DNA from: Streptomyces neyagawaensis
GTDB lineage: Bacteria; Actinomycetota; Actinomycetes; Streptomycetales; Streptomycetaceae
DNA: 64,000 bases
Direction: 5' to 3'
Assembly: GCF_023516595.1 (NCBI RefSeq)
Contig: NZ_JAMGBG010000005.1
Coordinates: 372,001-436,000 of the forward strand
Positions 24,952 to 33,543 of the stretch are shown one piece after another. Under the pieces are notes generated by a model, which made no database searches, had not been told where the DNA came from, and worked only from the letters and a program-made list of their open reading frames with translations. The position numbers and the translations under genes are program-made. Positions within the stretch are counted from its first letter, which is position 1, and every line of letters starts with the position of its first letter.

Positions 24952-27900
24952 ATGGACCCTGACCACAGCAGCTCCATCCCGTCCCTGACCCGCCGTCAAC
25001 TCCTCGCCGCGGGCGGCGCCGCAGCGGTCCTCGGCGCCGCCGCCACGACGACCCCGGCCGACGCCCGCGACCGCGCTGCTGCCACTGCCACCGCCACCGG
25101 CACCGCCCTCACCTTCACCCGGGCCACCAACGGCTCGGCCACCCTCGCCCCCGGCGGCGACACCCTGATCGCCGAGGTCCAGAGCGGGCTGTGGTCCCTG
25201 CCCCGACGCGGCGGCAAGGCGGTCCCCCTCACCCCGGCGGGACTGGAACCCAACCGGCCCACCTACTCCCCGGACGGCTCCCTCGTCGCGTTCTGCGCCT
25301 ACCGGGACGGCGGCTTCCACCTGTGGACCATGCGCCCCGACGGCTCCGGCCTGCGGCAGCGCACCGACGGCCCCTGGGACGACCGGGGCCCGGCCTGGTC
25401 GCCCGACGGCACCCGGATCGCCTTCGGCTCCGAACGCGGCGGCGACCCCGTCACGGGCAGCCCGTACCGGATCCACGTCCTGGACCTGGCCACCGGGGAC
25501 ATCGCCCGCGTCACCGGCCTCCCCGGCCAGGACGGCCCCCTCCAGGACGGCGCGTGGGAGGACTTCGACCCCACCTGGTCACCCGACGGCCGCCGCCTGC
25601 TGTTCGTCCGGGCCAAGGTCGTCACCTCCGCCGCGGGCACCGGCGTCGAGTCCAGGACCGTCGTCGCCGTGGCCGCCGACGGCACCGGCCCGGTCACCGT
25701 CGAGCACACCGAGACCGAGGCCGCGCAGGTCATGACGCCCGCCCTCGCCCCCGACGGCCGCCGCCTCGCCTATCTGCGCACCACCGCCTCACCGGGCGGC
25801 TCGTGCACCCTCGTCGTCGACGGCGAGCCGGTCCGCGTCGGCGGCGACATCGCTCCCGTGCCGCCACGCTGGACAGCCGACGGGGCCCTGCTGATCACCC
25901 TCGACGGACAGTTCACGCTGCTGCGCCCCGACCACCCCGACAAGCCCGACACCATCCCCTTCGAGGCCGTGCTCCCCGTCGACCGGCCGCGCTACCGCGT
26001 CAAGGAGTACGACCTCGGCGAGGCCCGGGTCCGGCCCGTGCGCGGCATCCACCTGCCCGCGCTGTCGCCCGACGGGCGGAGCGTCGCCTTCGCCGCCCTC
26101 AACGCGCTCTGGCTGGCCGGCACCTCGGGCGGACGCCCCCCGAAGCGGCTGCGGACGTCGCCGCCGACCCGCTACCTCCTCGCTCCCTCCTGGTCCCGTG
26201 ACGGGCGCTCCCTCGTCTACGCCGACGACCGCGACGGCCTGCTCGGCGTGTACCGGCACGATCTCGCCACCGGCGAGGAGACCGCCCTCGCCACCGGGGG
26301 CCGTGTCATGCCCGCCCTCTCACCCGACGGGCGCCGGCTGGCCTGCCTCGACCTGACCGGGCGCCTCGTCGTCCGCGACCTCGCGAGCGGCGAGGAACGC
26401 GTCCTGGCCACCCCCCTCGGCGGTGGCGGGCTGCCCGGCCGGCCGTCCTGGTCGCCCGACGGCAGGTACCTCGCCCTGTGCGACCGCAACCGTCTCGGCG
26501 CCCGCTTCCGGGAGGGCTACAACCTCATCCGCGTCGTCGACACCAGGACCGGCGCCGACCGGCTGCACGCCGTCGCCCCGCACACCTCCATCGCCGACCG
26601 CCACGACTCCGGGCCCGTCTGGTCGCCCGACGGCCGCTGGATGGCCGTGATCGTCGAGTCCGCGCTGTGCCTCCTGCCCGTCGCCGCCGACGGCACCCCG
26701 CGCGGCGAACTCCGCACCCTCACCACCGAACCCGCCGACCATCCCACCTGGTCCGGCGACTCCAGGACCCTCCTGCACCTGTCCGGCACCAGGCTCCGCC
26801 TCCTCGACATCGCCGACGGCCGCACCCGCACCGTCCATGTGCCCCTCGACCGCTCCCGGACCACCCCCGCCGACACCGTCGTCCACGCCGGTCGGCTCTG
26901 GGACGGCACCGGCGACACCGTCCGCGAGGACGTCGACATCGTCGTCCGCGGCGGCCGCGTCACCGCCGTGGAACCCCACCGGGCCGGCCGCCGTGCCGCC
27001 CTGCGCCGGATCGACGCCTCCACGCACACCGTGCTCCCCGGCCTGTGGGACACCCACACCCACCCCTGGCACAGCACCTACGGCAGCCGCCAGGCCGCCG
27101 GGCAGCTCACCTACGGCGTCACCACCGCCGTCTCCCTCGGCGGGTTCGCCTACGAACAGGTCCGCATCCGCGAGGAGGTCGCCGCCGGCCGCCTCGCCGG
27201 GCCCCGGCTGCTCACGACCGGTGAACTCCTCGACGGGGCGCGCGTCGCGTACAGCATGGGACGCGCCCACCGGACCGAGGCGGGCCTGAGGCGCTCGCTG
27301 GAGCGGGCCGCCGCGCTCGACTGGGACTTCGTCAAGACCTACGTCCGGGCGCCCGGCTGGGTGATGAGCGAGGCGGCGCGCTTCGCCCACGAACGGCTCG
27401 GCGTGCGCACCGGAAGCCATCTGCTGTCCCCAGGCGTCCAGCTCGGCCAGGACCTCACCACCCATCTCCAGGCCACCCAGCGCGCCGAGTTCGGGCACGC
27501 CATCACCAGCACCGGGCGCGCCCACCAGGACGTGGAGGAGGTCTACAGCGCCCACGGCGTCGGCTTCTCCCTCATCGCCACGCCCTTCACCGCCGCCCCG
27601 CTCCTCGGCGCGGATCCCGCCCTCGCCGACGACCCGCGGGTCACCGTCGTGATGCCCCCGTGGGACGCCCTCTCCGTACGGCAGTCCGCGGGCACCCCGC
27701 CGACGCCCGCCCAACTGGCCGCGCTGCGCACCGAGACCGACGTGTACCGGCGGATACTCGCCGCGGGCGGCCTGGTGGCCCTCGGCACCGACCAGCCGCT
27801 CGGCCCCGTCGGTCTCTTCCTCCACCTCGCTCTGCGCGCCCTGCACGCGGGGGGCCTCAGCCCCGCCGAGACCCTGCGCACGGCGACCGTCATGCCGGCC

Positions 27901-28167
27901 CGGCTGTTCGGTCTCGACGACCACCTCGGAACCGTCCAACCGGGCAGGCTCGCCGATCTGACCGTCGTCGACGGCGACCCCTTCACCGACTTCGACAGCC
28001 TCGTGCGGACGGTGGCGGTCCTCCGCGGCGGCACTCACTACACCACCGAGGACCTGGTGGCCGCGTACCGGCCGACCGCACGCCGGGCGAGGGCCGCCGA
28101 GAGCGAGGAGCACTGGCTGGAGGTGGGCCGGCTGATGCGCAGGGACGGGTGCTGCGACGCCCACTGA
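24952..28167 (+). CDS. Tat-exported beta-propeller/amidohydrolase fusion
   Basis: A 1071-residue exported protein with the Tat signal LTRRQLLAAGGAAAVLGAAA. Residues about 50-640 contain repeated TolB/PD40 propeller blades (YSPDGSLVAF, WSPDGTRIAF, LSPDGRSVAF and others). Residues about 645-1050 form an imidazolonepropionase-like amidohydrolase: the metal ligands His702 and His704 lie in DTHTHPW, and GTDQPLGPVG supplies the late Asp. HAGRLWDGTGD and the terminal GRLADLTVVDGDPF are family hallmarks. It probably hydrolyses a peptide-like or cyclic amide outside the membrane. No clear ribosome-binding site precedes the ATG. Confidence 0.88.
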   Translation: MDPDHSSSIPSLTRRQLLAAGGAAAVLGAAATTTPADARDRAAATATATGTALTFTRATNGSATLAPGGDTLIAEVQSGLWSLPRRGGKAVPLTPAGLEPNRPTYSPDGSLVAFCAYRDGGFHLWTMRPDGSGLRQRTDGPWDDRGPAWSPDGTRIAFGSERGGDPVTGSPYRIHVLDLATGDIARVTGLPGQDGPLQDGAWEDFDPTWSPDGRRLLFVRAKVVTSAAGTGVESRTVVAVAADGTGPVTVEHTETEAAQVMTPALAPDGRRLAYLRTTASPGGSCTLVVDGEPVRVGGDIAPVPPRWTADGALLITLDGQFTLLRPDHPDKPDTIPFEAVLPVDRPRYRVKEYDLGEARVRPVRGIHLPALSPDGRSVAFAALNALWLAGTSGGRPPKRLRTSPPTRYLLAPSWSRDGRSLVYADDRDGLLGVYRHDLATGEETALATGGRVMPALSPDGRRLACLDLTGRLVVRDLASGEERVLATPLGGGGLPGRPSWSPDGRYLALCDRNRLGARFREGYNLIRVVDTRTGADRLHAVAPHTSIADRHDSGPVWSPDGRWMAVIVESALCLLPVAADGTPRGELRTLTTEPADHPTWSGDSRTLLHLSGTRLRLLDIADGRTRTVHVPLDRSRTTPADTVVHAGRLWDGTGDTVREDVDIVVRGGRVTAVEPHRAGRRAALRRIDASTHTVLPGLWDTHTHPWHSTYGSRQAAGQLTYGVTTAVSLGGFAYEQVRIREEVAAGRLAGPRLLTTGELLDGARVAYSMGRAHRTEAGLRRSLERAAALDWDFVKTYVRAPGWVMSEAARFAHERLGVRTGSHLLSPGVQLGQDLTTHLQATQRAEFGHAITSTGRAHQDVEEVYSAHGVGFSLIATPFTAAPLLGADPALADDPRVTVVMPPWDALSVRQSAGTPPTPAQLAALRTETDVYRRILAAGGLVALGTDQPLGPVGLFLHLALRALHAGGLSPAETLRTATVMPARLFGLDDHLGTVQPGRLADLTVVDGDPFTDFDSLVRTVAVLRGGTHYTTEDLVAAYRPTARRARAAESEEHWLEVGRLMRRDGCCDAH

Positions 28168-28185
28168 GCGAACACGACGAGGGAC

Positions 28186-28212
28186 TCCCTCGGCCGACCG
28201 TCGGCCGGGGGA
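28186..28212. terminator. Hairpin between convergent amidohydrolase and monooxygenase genes
   Basis: TCCCTCGGCCGAC (28186-28198) faces GTCGGCCGGGGGA (28200-28212). With a realistic loop this leaves about ten paired bases including a G-U pair. Its position between two convergent stop codons suits a bidirectional terminator. Confidence 0.6.
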
Positions 28213-28224
28213 TCGTCAACCGCC

Positions 28225-29448
28225 CTAGTGGTCGGTGTCCTTGCCGATGAACAGTTCCGCGAACGTCGACGCGGCGGCGGGGGAGTGCAGCAGGCGCCGC
28301 AGCCTGGCCTTCGCCGCGCCCGCCCGGAAGGGGTCACCGGACGACGGGCCGTGCAGCAGCTCCGCCAGCCACTGTGAGAACTCCTGGTAGTGCCAGACCC
28401 GCCGCAGACAGGCCGCGGAGTATCCGCGCAGCCCGCTGTTGTCGCCCCGGCCCAGACACGCCACGAAGGCGTCGGCGAGCAGCAGGGCGTCGTGCAGTGC
28501 CAGGTTCATGCCCTTCGCGGCGATCGGCGCGACCAGGTGGGCGGCGTCGCCCGCCAGGTACAGCCGCCCGTACGCCATCGGCTCGGTGACGTAGTTGTGC
28601 ATGTCGAGGACCCGCTTCTCGACCAGGGGCCCCTCCGTGAGCGGCTCCGCGCCGGTCACCGCCAACCGGGTGTGCAGCTCCGACCAGACCCGCTCGTCCG
28701 GCCAGTTCGCCGGGTCGTCGCCCGCCGGGACCTCCAGGTAGTAGCGGGTGACCTCCGGGCTGCGCGCCATGTGCCCGGCGAAGCCCCGCGGATGGACACC
28801 GAGGATCACACAGTCCGACGACGGCGGCGCCTCGGCGAGCAGCGCCAGCCAGCCGACGCCGTGGTCATGGCGGGCCACGGTCGCGTGTCCGGCCGGCAGC
28901 GCGGTCCGGGTCACCCCGCGCGCTCCGTCGCAGCCCGCGACGAAGTCGCAGCGCAGCAGCCGCCGTTCACCCGTCGCGCCGTCCGTGTACGACACCGAGG
29001 GGTGTTCGCCGTCGAGGTCGTGCAGCTCCACCTCGCGTACGCCGAAGCGGATGTCGCCGCCCCGGACGTCCGCGTACTCCCGCACCAGATCCGTCACCAG
29101 CAGCGGCTGCGGATACACGTAGTGGTGGTGCCCGGTGATCTCCGTGTACGGGAACCGCTGCCGCTCACCGTCGAAGCGGAACTCGAACTCGGTGTGCACG
29201 GGCGCCCGTTCCACGAGCCGGTCGGCGAGCCCCCGCCGCTCCAGCGCGCGCACCGCCCACTCCTCCAGGAACCCGGCACGCGGCCGCCGCTCGATGAACT
29301 CCCGGCTCTCGGTCTCCAGCACCACGCAGTCCACGCCGGCGGCCCGCAGCACGGTGCCGACGGTGAGCCCGGCGGGCCCCGCGCCGACGATGACGACGGC
29401 GGTGCGCTCGACCGTGGGGGAGCCCGGTGAAGGGGTGGGGGTGGTCAC
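28225..29448 (-). CDS. pobA: 4-hydroxybenzoate 3-monooxygenase-like flavoenzyme
   Basis: A 407-residue group A flavin monooxygenase. The GxGxxG FAD motif is VVIVGAGPAGLTVGTVLRAAG; the mid DG motif is CDFVAGCDGARGVTR; the second FAD motif is GDAAHLVAPIAAKGMNLALHDA. RAGFLEEWAVRALERRGL and the HHYVYPQPLL region match PobA, which converts 4-hydroxybenzoate to protocatechuate with NAD(P)H and O2. Length is close to the usual 390-400. No ribosome-binding site precedes the GTG at 29448, but a -10-like CATAAT lies six bases upstream, so the mRNA may be leaderless. No ring-cleavage genes adjoin it. Confidence 0.85.
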   Translation of the reverse strand: MTTPTPSPGSPTVERTAVVIVGAGPAGLTVGTVLRAAGVDCVVLETESREFIERRPRAGFLEEWAVRALERRGLADRLVERAPVHTEFEFRFDGERQRFPYTEITGHHHYVYPQPLLVTDLVREYADVRGGDIRFGVREVELHDLDGEHPSVSYTDGATGERRLLRCDFVAGCDGARGVTRTALPAGHATVARHDHGVGWLALLAEAPPSSDCVILGVHPRGFAGHMARSPEVTRYYLEVPAGDDPANWPDERVWSELHTRLAVTGAEPLTEGPLVEKRVLDMHNYVTEPMAYGRLYLAGDAAHLVAPIAAKGMNLALHDALLLADAFVACLGRGDNSGLRGYSAACLRRVWHYQEFSQWLAELLHGPSSGDPFRAGAAKARLRRLLHSPAAASTFAELFIGKDTDH

Positions 29449-29454
29449 CCGGGC

Positions 29455-29486
29455 ATTATGCCGGGCGCCCGCTCGGACACCGTCAA
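29455..29486 (-). promoter_or_regulatory. Candidate promoter giving a leaderless pobA-like mRNA
   Basis: On the minus strand TTGACG (29486-29481) is followed by 20 bases and then CATAAT (29460-29455). Six bases later comes the GTG start at 29448. The spacer is longer than the ideal 17-18, so only the -10 is well supported. Confidence 0.45.
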
Positions 29487-29533
29487 CTGCCATCGAAGGA
29501 AAGCCCGTTGACGCCCGGCAGTGACAGCCGGCG

Positions 29534-30523
29534 TCACAACCCGAAGCGCCGCGTCCACTCCGCGATGTCCGCCGGGGTCGTGTTGCCGCCGCACACCACC
29601 AGGCCGAGCCGGGCCCCCTCGCCGACCCGTTCCACGACCTGTCGGGCGGCGGGCAGCAGACAGCCGGCGGCGGGTTCCGCCCACACCTTGGCGTGCTCGG
29701 CCAGGTCGAGGACACCGCGGACCGCCTCCGCGTCCGGCACCACCAGGACGTCCTCGACGAGCGCGGACACATGGTCGTAGGTGAGGCGGGAGGCGGAGGG
29801 CGCGCTGAGCGTGGTGACGATCGAGGACAGGTCGACGGTGACGGGGCCGCCCGCCGCAAGGGCCTCGCTCATGCAGGTGGCGCCCTCGGTCTCCACGCCC
29901 CAGACACGCACCTCCGGCCGCAGCGCCTTGAAGGCGGCGGCGACACCGGCGATCAGACCGCCGCCGCCGATGCTGACGAGCACGTCCGTCACCTCCCCGG
30001 CATCCCCCTCGGCCGCGTCCTGCGCGTCCTCGGCGAACTCCAGGCCGACGGTGCCCTGACCTGCGATCACCACCTCGTCGTCGAACGGGTGGACGAGGGT
30101 GAGGCCCTCGGCCCGCAACCGCTCGGTGAGCGCGAACGCCTCCGCCATGCCGTCGGTGAGCCGCAGCGACGCGCCGGACGCCTCGACGAGGTCGGTGGAC
30201 CGCTTGGGCGCGGTCCGGGACATCACCACGGTCGCCTTGATGTGCAGGGCCGCCGCCATGTGGGCCAGGGCGATGCCGTGGTTGCCGCCGCTCACCGCGA
30301 CCACGCCGGCGGCCCGCTCCGCCTCGGTCAGCGACAGCAGCTTCGCGGTGGCGCCGCGGGCCTTGAAGGAGCCGGTGCGCTGCAACAGCTCCAGCTTGGC
30401 GGTCACCGGCACACCGAGGAACGCGCTGAGCCCCGGGCTCCGTACCGTCGGTGTCCGCACGACGTGATCCGCGATCCGCTCGGCCGCCGCCCGGATCTCG
30501 GAGATCCCGATCAACTCACCCAC
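29534..30523 (-). CDS. Threonine/serine ammonia-lyase (PLP-dependent dehydratase)
   Basis: A 329-residue fold-type II PLP enzyme. The Schiff-base lysine lies in RTGSFKARGA, the substrate/PLP loop is SGGNHGIALA, and the glycine-rich phosphate loop is SIGGGGLIAG. There is no C-terminal ACT domain, so it resembles catabolic threonine dehydratase or serine racemase rather than biosynthetic IlvA. It would deaminate threonine or serine to a 2-keto acid. The GTG at 30523 is preferred, because the upstream extension to the ATG at 30610 runs through two inverted repeats and reads as non-coding. A TTG three codons further in is another possibility. Confidence 0.82.
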   Translation of the reverse strand: MGELIGISEIRAAAERIADHVVRTPTVRSPGLSAFLGVPVTAKLELLQRTGSFKARGATAKLLSLTEAERAAGVVAVSGGNHGIALAHMAAALHIKATVVMSRTAPKRSTDLVEASGASLRLTDGMAEAFALTERLRAEGLTLVHPFDDEVVIAGQGTVGLEFAEDAQDAAEGDAGEVTDVLVSIGGGGLIAGVAAAFKALRPEVRVWGVETEGATCMSEALAAGGPVTVDLSSIVTTLSAPSASRLTYDHVSALVEDVLVVPDAEAVRGVLDLAEHAKVWAEPAAGCLLPAARQVVERVGEGARLGLVVCGGNTTPADIAEWTRRFGL

Positions 30524-30546
30524 CCCGCCCCATGAAGCCGTTGCCG

Positions 30547-30604
30547 ACGTCGGCCGGGCCGACGTACTGCCTTGACCTTGATCCACGATGGCGCCGAGGT
30601 CAAG
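30547..30604. promoter_or_regulatory. Two dyads upstream of the dehydratase gene
   Basis: ACGTCGGCC (30547-30555) and GGCCGACGT (30557-30565) make a perfect 19-bp palindrome around one G. A second inverted repeat, CTTGACCT (30571-30578) and AGGTCAAG (30597-30604), lies beside it, and its right arm supplies a -35-like TTGACC on the minus strand. Together they look like an operator/promoter for the dehydratase gene. Confidence 0.45.
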
Positions 30605-30692
30605 CGACATCGGGCGGCCGGGCCGTGCGCCGACCGTGGATCAGTAGGGTGGGGTTGGGGCGGGCGTCGCGCCAAAGCATGGGGGAGGCGCC

Positions 30693-31265
30693 GTGTTGGT
30701 CGGGGCGAGGACCGGATTCGGTCTGGAGTTCCACGTCGAGCGGGACCCGGGGCTGCTGTGCGTCGATGTCTTCGTGGGCGGGCTCCATGTGAACGCGTGG
30801 GACAACGCGTTCTACCCGCCGCTGCTGGTCAAGAAGCTGAAGGACGAGCTGAGCCGCTTCAACGCGCCGACCGCGCGGCCGACGGGATTCACCTCGCCGG
30901 AGGAGTCCTTCCGTATCGCGGAGCACTGGATGTACGGCGACACCGGTACCGGGACCCGCTCCGGGGCGGATGCGGGGGCGGAGGCGGGCGAGGAGCTCGC
31001 GCGGTGGGAGTTCCTGGAGTGGGGCGAGTGCACGGACCAGGTGACGGCGTTCGCGTTCCCTGACGGAGACCAGGTGCACCTGGCCTGTCGAGTACGGGAC
31101 GGAGGCGGCCAGGCCCGTGACACCGAGGCCCGGCGGGCCCCGACGGTGGTGTCGATGAGCCGGGCGGCGCTCGTCGACACGCTGGAACGCGGCCTCGCCG
31201 TAGCCGAACACGAGTGGGCCGTCCGGCTCGCCGCCATGAAGGCCCGCGGCGACTCTGATCATTGA
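30693..31265 (+). CDS. Hypothetical protein
   Basis: A 190-residue cytoplasmic protein that I do not recognise. The N-terminal part looks beta-rich (GFGLEFHVERDPGLLCVDVFVGGLHVNAWDNAFYPPLL). A Gly/Ala/Asp-rich loop lies near residue 90, and a helical C-terminus (RAALVDTLERGLAVAEHEWAVRL) ends the protein. GGAGG lies just before the GTG start. It is preceded by a -10-like TAGGGT (30645-30650) and followed by a short hairpin. Confidence 0.7.
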   Translation: MLVGARTGFGLEFHVERDPGLLCVDVFVGGLHVNAWDNAFYPPLLVKKLKDELSRFNAPTARPTGFTSPEESFRIAEHWMYGDTGTGTRSGADAGAEAGEELARWEFLEWGECTDQVTAFAFPDGDQVHLACRVRDGGGQARDTEARRAPTVVSMSRAALVDTLERGLAVAEHEWAVRLAAMKARGDSDH

Positions 31266-31269
31266 CCGG

Positions 31270-31287
31270 GACGGCGTTGAAGCCGTC
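31270..31287 (+). terminator. Short hairpin after a hypothetical gene
   Basis: GACGGC (31270-31275) and GCCGTC (31282-31287) flank a six-base loop immediately downstream of the 190-residue hypothetical gene. The stem is only six base pairs, so this is a weak terminator candidate. Confidence 0.35.
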
Positions 31288-31349
31288 GGAGGCCGGTCGC
31301 GGGGAAATTCCTTCGCGACGCGCACACACCGAATGACAGGGTGCGGCGC

Positions 31350-31916
31350 ATGGCCCCCCAGTACCAGGTCCGCGCGGACCACGACGCCGACACGATCGTG
31401 GTCTACCAGGCATACGCGCCTGCCATAGCCGACGCGGCGCTGCGAGCGGGCCGCTTCGTCGCGCCGTTCTCCTTCCACAGGATGACGTGGATCAAGCCCT
31501 CGTTCCTGTGGCTCATGCATCGCAGCAACTGGGCCCGCAAACCAGGTCAGGAGCGCGTGCTCGCTGTGCGGATGACCCGCGAGGGCTGGGAGGAGGCCCT
31601 GTCCCGAGCCGTGCTCACGACCGCGGATCCGGCAGCCGTGGCCAGGGCGGCCGTGCATGTCCAGTGGGACCCGGAACGCTCGCTGCGCGGAGCCGCACTG
31701 AACCACTACAGCATCCAGGTCGGCATCGGCCGCGATCTGATCCGGACCTTCACCGACGACTGGATCGTGAGCCTCACCGACCTCACCCCGCGGGTCCGCA
31801 AGGCGGCGGCACTGACCCGAACCGGCCACACCGCCCAGGCCCAGCGACTGATTCCCGCAGAGCGGGCCTACCCGCTCCCCCAGGGGCCGGCGAACCTCCT
31901 GACGCGGGGCGCATGA
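31350..31916 (+). CDS. DUF4291-family protein
   Basis: A 188-residue protein with the DUF4291 signature. It contains [25 protein letters not shown] at the start, [22 protein letters not shown] near residue 45, [10 protein letters not shown], and a long conserved-looking C-terminal half. The family is cytoplasmic and of unknown function. The ATG is preferred over a GTG three codons earlier; the only ribosome-binding candidate is a weak CAGGG. A strong hairpin downstream separates it from the convergent DUF418 gene. Confidence 0.85.
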   Translation: MAPQYQVRADHDADTIVVYQAYAPAIADAALRAGRFVAPFSFHRMTWIKPSFLWLMHRSNWARKPGQERVLAVRMTREGWEEALSRAVLTTADPAAVARAAVHVQWDPERSLRGAALNHYSIQVGIGRDLIRTFTDDWIVSLTDLTPRVRKAAALTRTGHTAQAQRLIPAERAYPLPQGPANLLTRGA

Positions 31917-31971
31917 CACGACCGGCGGTCTCGGACCGGCGACCTCAGCGAAGGGCGGCCGCGTGCAAGGC

Positions 31972-32001
31972 CGGGGTGGGACGTGGAGGCGTCCCACCCC
32001 G
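31972..32001. terminator. Strong bidirectional hairpin terminator
   Basis: Perfect 12-bp arms CGGGGTGGGACG (31972-31983) and CGTCCCACCCCG (31990-32001) enclose TGGAGG. It lies between the convergent DUF4291 and DUF418 genes. Confidence 0.85.
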
Positions 32002-32010
32002 ACCGGGGGC

Positions 32011-33276
32011 TCATCGGATGTGCTTCGCCGGTTTGGTGGCGGCGTTGAGCAGGTACTCCAGGGGGCCTCGGCGGAAGAAGCGGGACCAGACGGCGGCGAA
32101 CACGGTGGCTCCGAGGACGAACATGAGCAGGGGCAGCCAGGACGTCCGGGTGCCGGTCCCGGCGGGCACGGACAGCGCGGACTGGGCGAGGAAGTGGCCG
32201 ACGTAGGCGGTCAGGGACATGGTGCCGACAGCTATGACCGGTTTCGCCAGGCGGCGCAGCCGCGGCAGCCGGTCCATCGCCACCGTCGCGCCCACGATCA
32301 CGAGGATCGCGACGCCCACGCTGCCGATGATGTCGAACGTGGTGCCGCTGTGCGGCCCGGCGGTCAGCAGCATCGACGCCGGCATATCGGGGAACGAGCC
32401 GCCGCCAGAAGGCATCGAGGCGCTGTCGAGTGGTATCGAACCGGAGCCGCTGGACGACCCGTCCTCCGCGAGGCTCCGCAACGCTCCCGGGCCGGCCAGC
32501 AGCAGGGACATGCCGTAGGCGGCCGCGGTGAGGGCGGCACCGAGCGCGGCCAGGCGCCGCTGGACAGTGCCGGAGGACAGGTCGAGGCGGCCCAGTGCCA
32601 TGCCCGCGATCACGAACGACATCCACGTGAGCGCCGGGTAGAAGCCAGTGAGCAGCAGGTCGAGGACGCCGACCTCACTGAGCCGGCGGAGCGGGTCGTA
32701 GGAGTTGATGCCCTCCTGGACGGAGGGAGTCAGCAGCGAGGTCAGGGAGAAGGCCAGTTGCGGCGTGACCAGGGCGAACGCGGCCGCGATGATGGCGAGG
32801 GTCCTGGCGCTCAGTCGCATCAGGGGCAGGGCGAGGAGGAAGTAGACACCGTAGAAGCCGAGGATGATCACGCCCCCGTACTCCATGGCCATGGCGGTGC
32901 CCAGGGCCAGCAGGACCACGGCGCGGATCGCGATGCGGGCCTTCGCCTGCCGGCCGGCCAGGCCGGTCTTGGGCCGGCGGCGGCCGGCGAGCAGCATGAG
33001 CGAGAACCCGGCGAGGGTGGCGAAGAGGACCGAGGAGTGGCCGTCCGCCATGTACCGGATCCAGCTGGCGGGGCCGTGTGTGGCTGACAGCGGGGGGCCG
33101 ATGTGCACGACGTACATGCCGAACACCGCCAGTGCACGGGCCAGGTCCACCCCGACGAGGCGGCCCATCGAAGGGCCGTTCGAGGCCGGTTCGGTGGACT
33201 CGGGGGAGGGCCGGTGCTGGGGAGGTGCGTCCTCCCGCTGAACCGGCGTCTCCTGTGGTGGCTGTGTTTGCGTCAT
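32011..33276 (-). CDS. DUF418-family membrane protein, copy 1
   Basis: A 421-residue polytopic membrane protein. RLVGVDLARALAVFGMYVVHIGPP is the first helix and the typical start of DUF418/heparan-acetyltransferase-like proteins. RRRPKTGLAGRQ forms a positive loop, and the C-terminal DUF418 block has GTMSLTAYVGHFLAQSAL and WSRFFRRGPLEYLL. The substrate is unknown; relatives are acyltransferase-like. GAAGG lies eight bases before the ATG. The plus-strand gene on the other side of the shared control region is clearly a paralogue, with the same landmarks throughout. Confidence 0.88.
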   Translation of the reverse strand: MTQTQPPQETPVQREDAPPQHRPSPESTEPASNGPSMGRLVGVDLARALAVFGMYVVHIGPPLSATHGPASWIRYMADGHSSVLFATLAGFSLMLLAGRRRPKTGLAGRQAKARIAIRAVVLLALGTAMAMEYGGVIILGFYGVYFLLALPLMRLSARTLAIIAAAFALVTPQLAFSLTSLLTPSVQEGINSYDPLRRLSEVGVLDLLLTGFYPALTWMSFVIAGMALGRLDLSSGTVQRRLAALGAALTAAAYGMSLLLAGPGALRSLAEDGSSSGSGSIPLDSASMPSGGGSFPDMPASMLLTAGPHSGTTFDIIGSVGVAILVIVGATVAMDRLPRLRRLAKPVIAVGTMSLTAYVGHFLAQSALSVPAGTGTRTSWLPLLMFVLGATVFAAVWSRFFRRGPLEYLLNAATKPAKHIR

Positions 33277-33337
33277 ACGCAGACCTTCGCGTGGCGGTCG
33301 GCGGGCGGACCATCCGGCAGGTTTCGGGACCGGCCCT

Positions 33338-33369
33338 GCCGGTCGGCGGGTATCACCCTGCCGACCGGC
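33338..33369. promoter_or_regulatory. Inverted pair of a 10-bp motif between the DUF418 paralogues
   Basis: GCCGGTCGGC (33338-33347) and its exact complement GCCGACCGGC (33360-33369) face each other across 12 bases in the 267-bp divergent control region. The same 10-mer recurs at 33473-33482 and, with one base changed, at 34839-34848 before the adjacent two-component genes. It is a probable response-regulator binding site; the rest of this gap shows no gene. Confidence 0.5.
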
Positions 33370-33472
33370 GGAGACTCCTGGCGGTGCGGGACGGGCGACC
33401 GGACGGGAGGGCCGTGCGAGCCCCACGCAGCCCGGTGAGCGCCAACTCCAGCCACACGGCGGGGTGTTGTCC

Positions 33473-33482
33473 GCCGGTCGGC
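33473..33482 (-). promoter_or_regulatory. Third copy of the GCCGACCGGC motif
   Basis: On the minus strand this reads CCCTGCCGACCGGCGG, facing the DUF418 copy 1 gene. The roughly 60 bases that follow on the minus strand (ending in ...GTGGCTGGAG and beyond) also resemble those following the copy before the two-component system, so the conserved unit is longer than the 10-mer. Confidence 0.45.
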
Positions 33483-33543
33483 AGGGCGGTCACAGCCTTC
33501 TGCCGGATATTCCATGATCGGCACGGTCTCCAGGCTGAGCCGC

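Noticed and set aside
30524..30610. N-terminal extension of the dehydratase from the ATG at 30610
   Set aside because: It spans two inverted repeats and encodes a Ser/Thr/Gly/Ala-rich stretch unlike the enzyme family; the GTG at 30523 is more credible.
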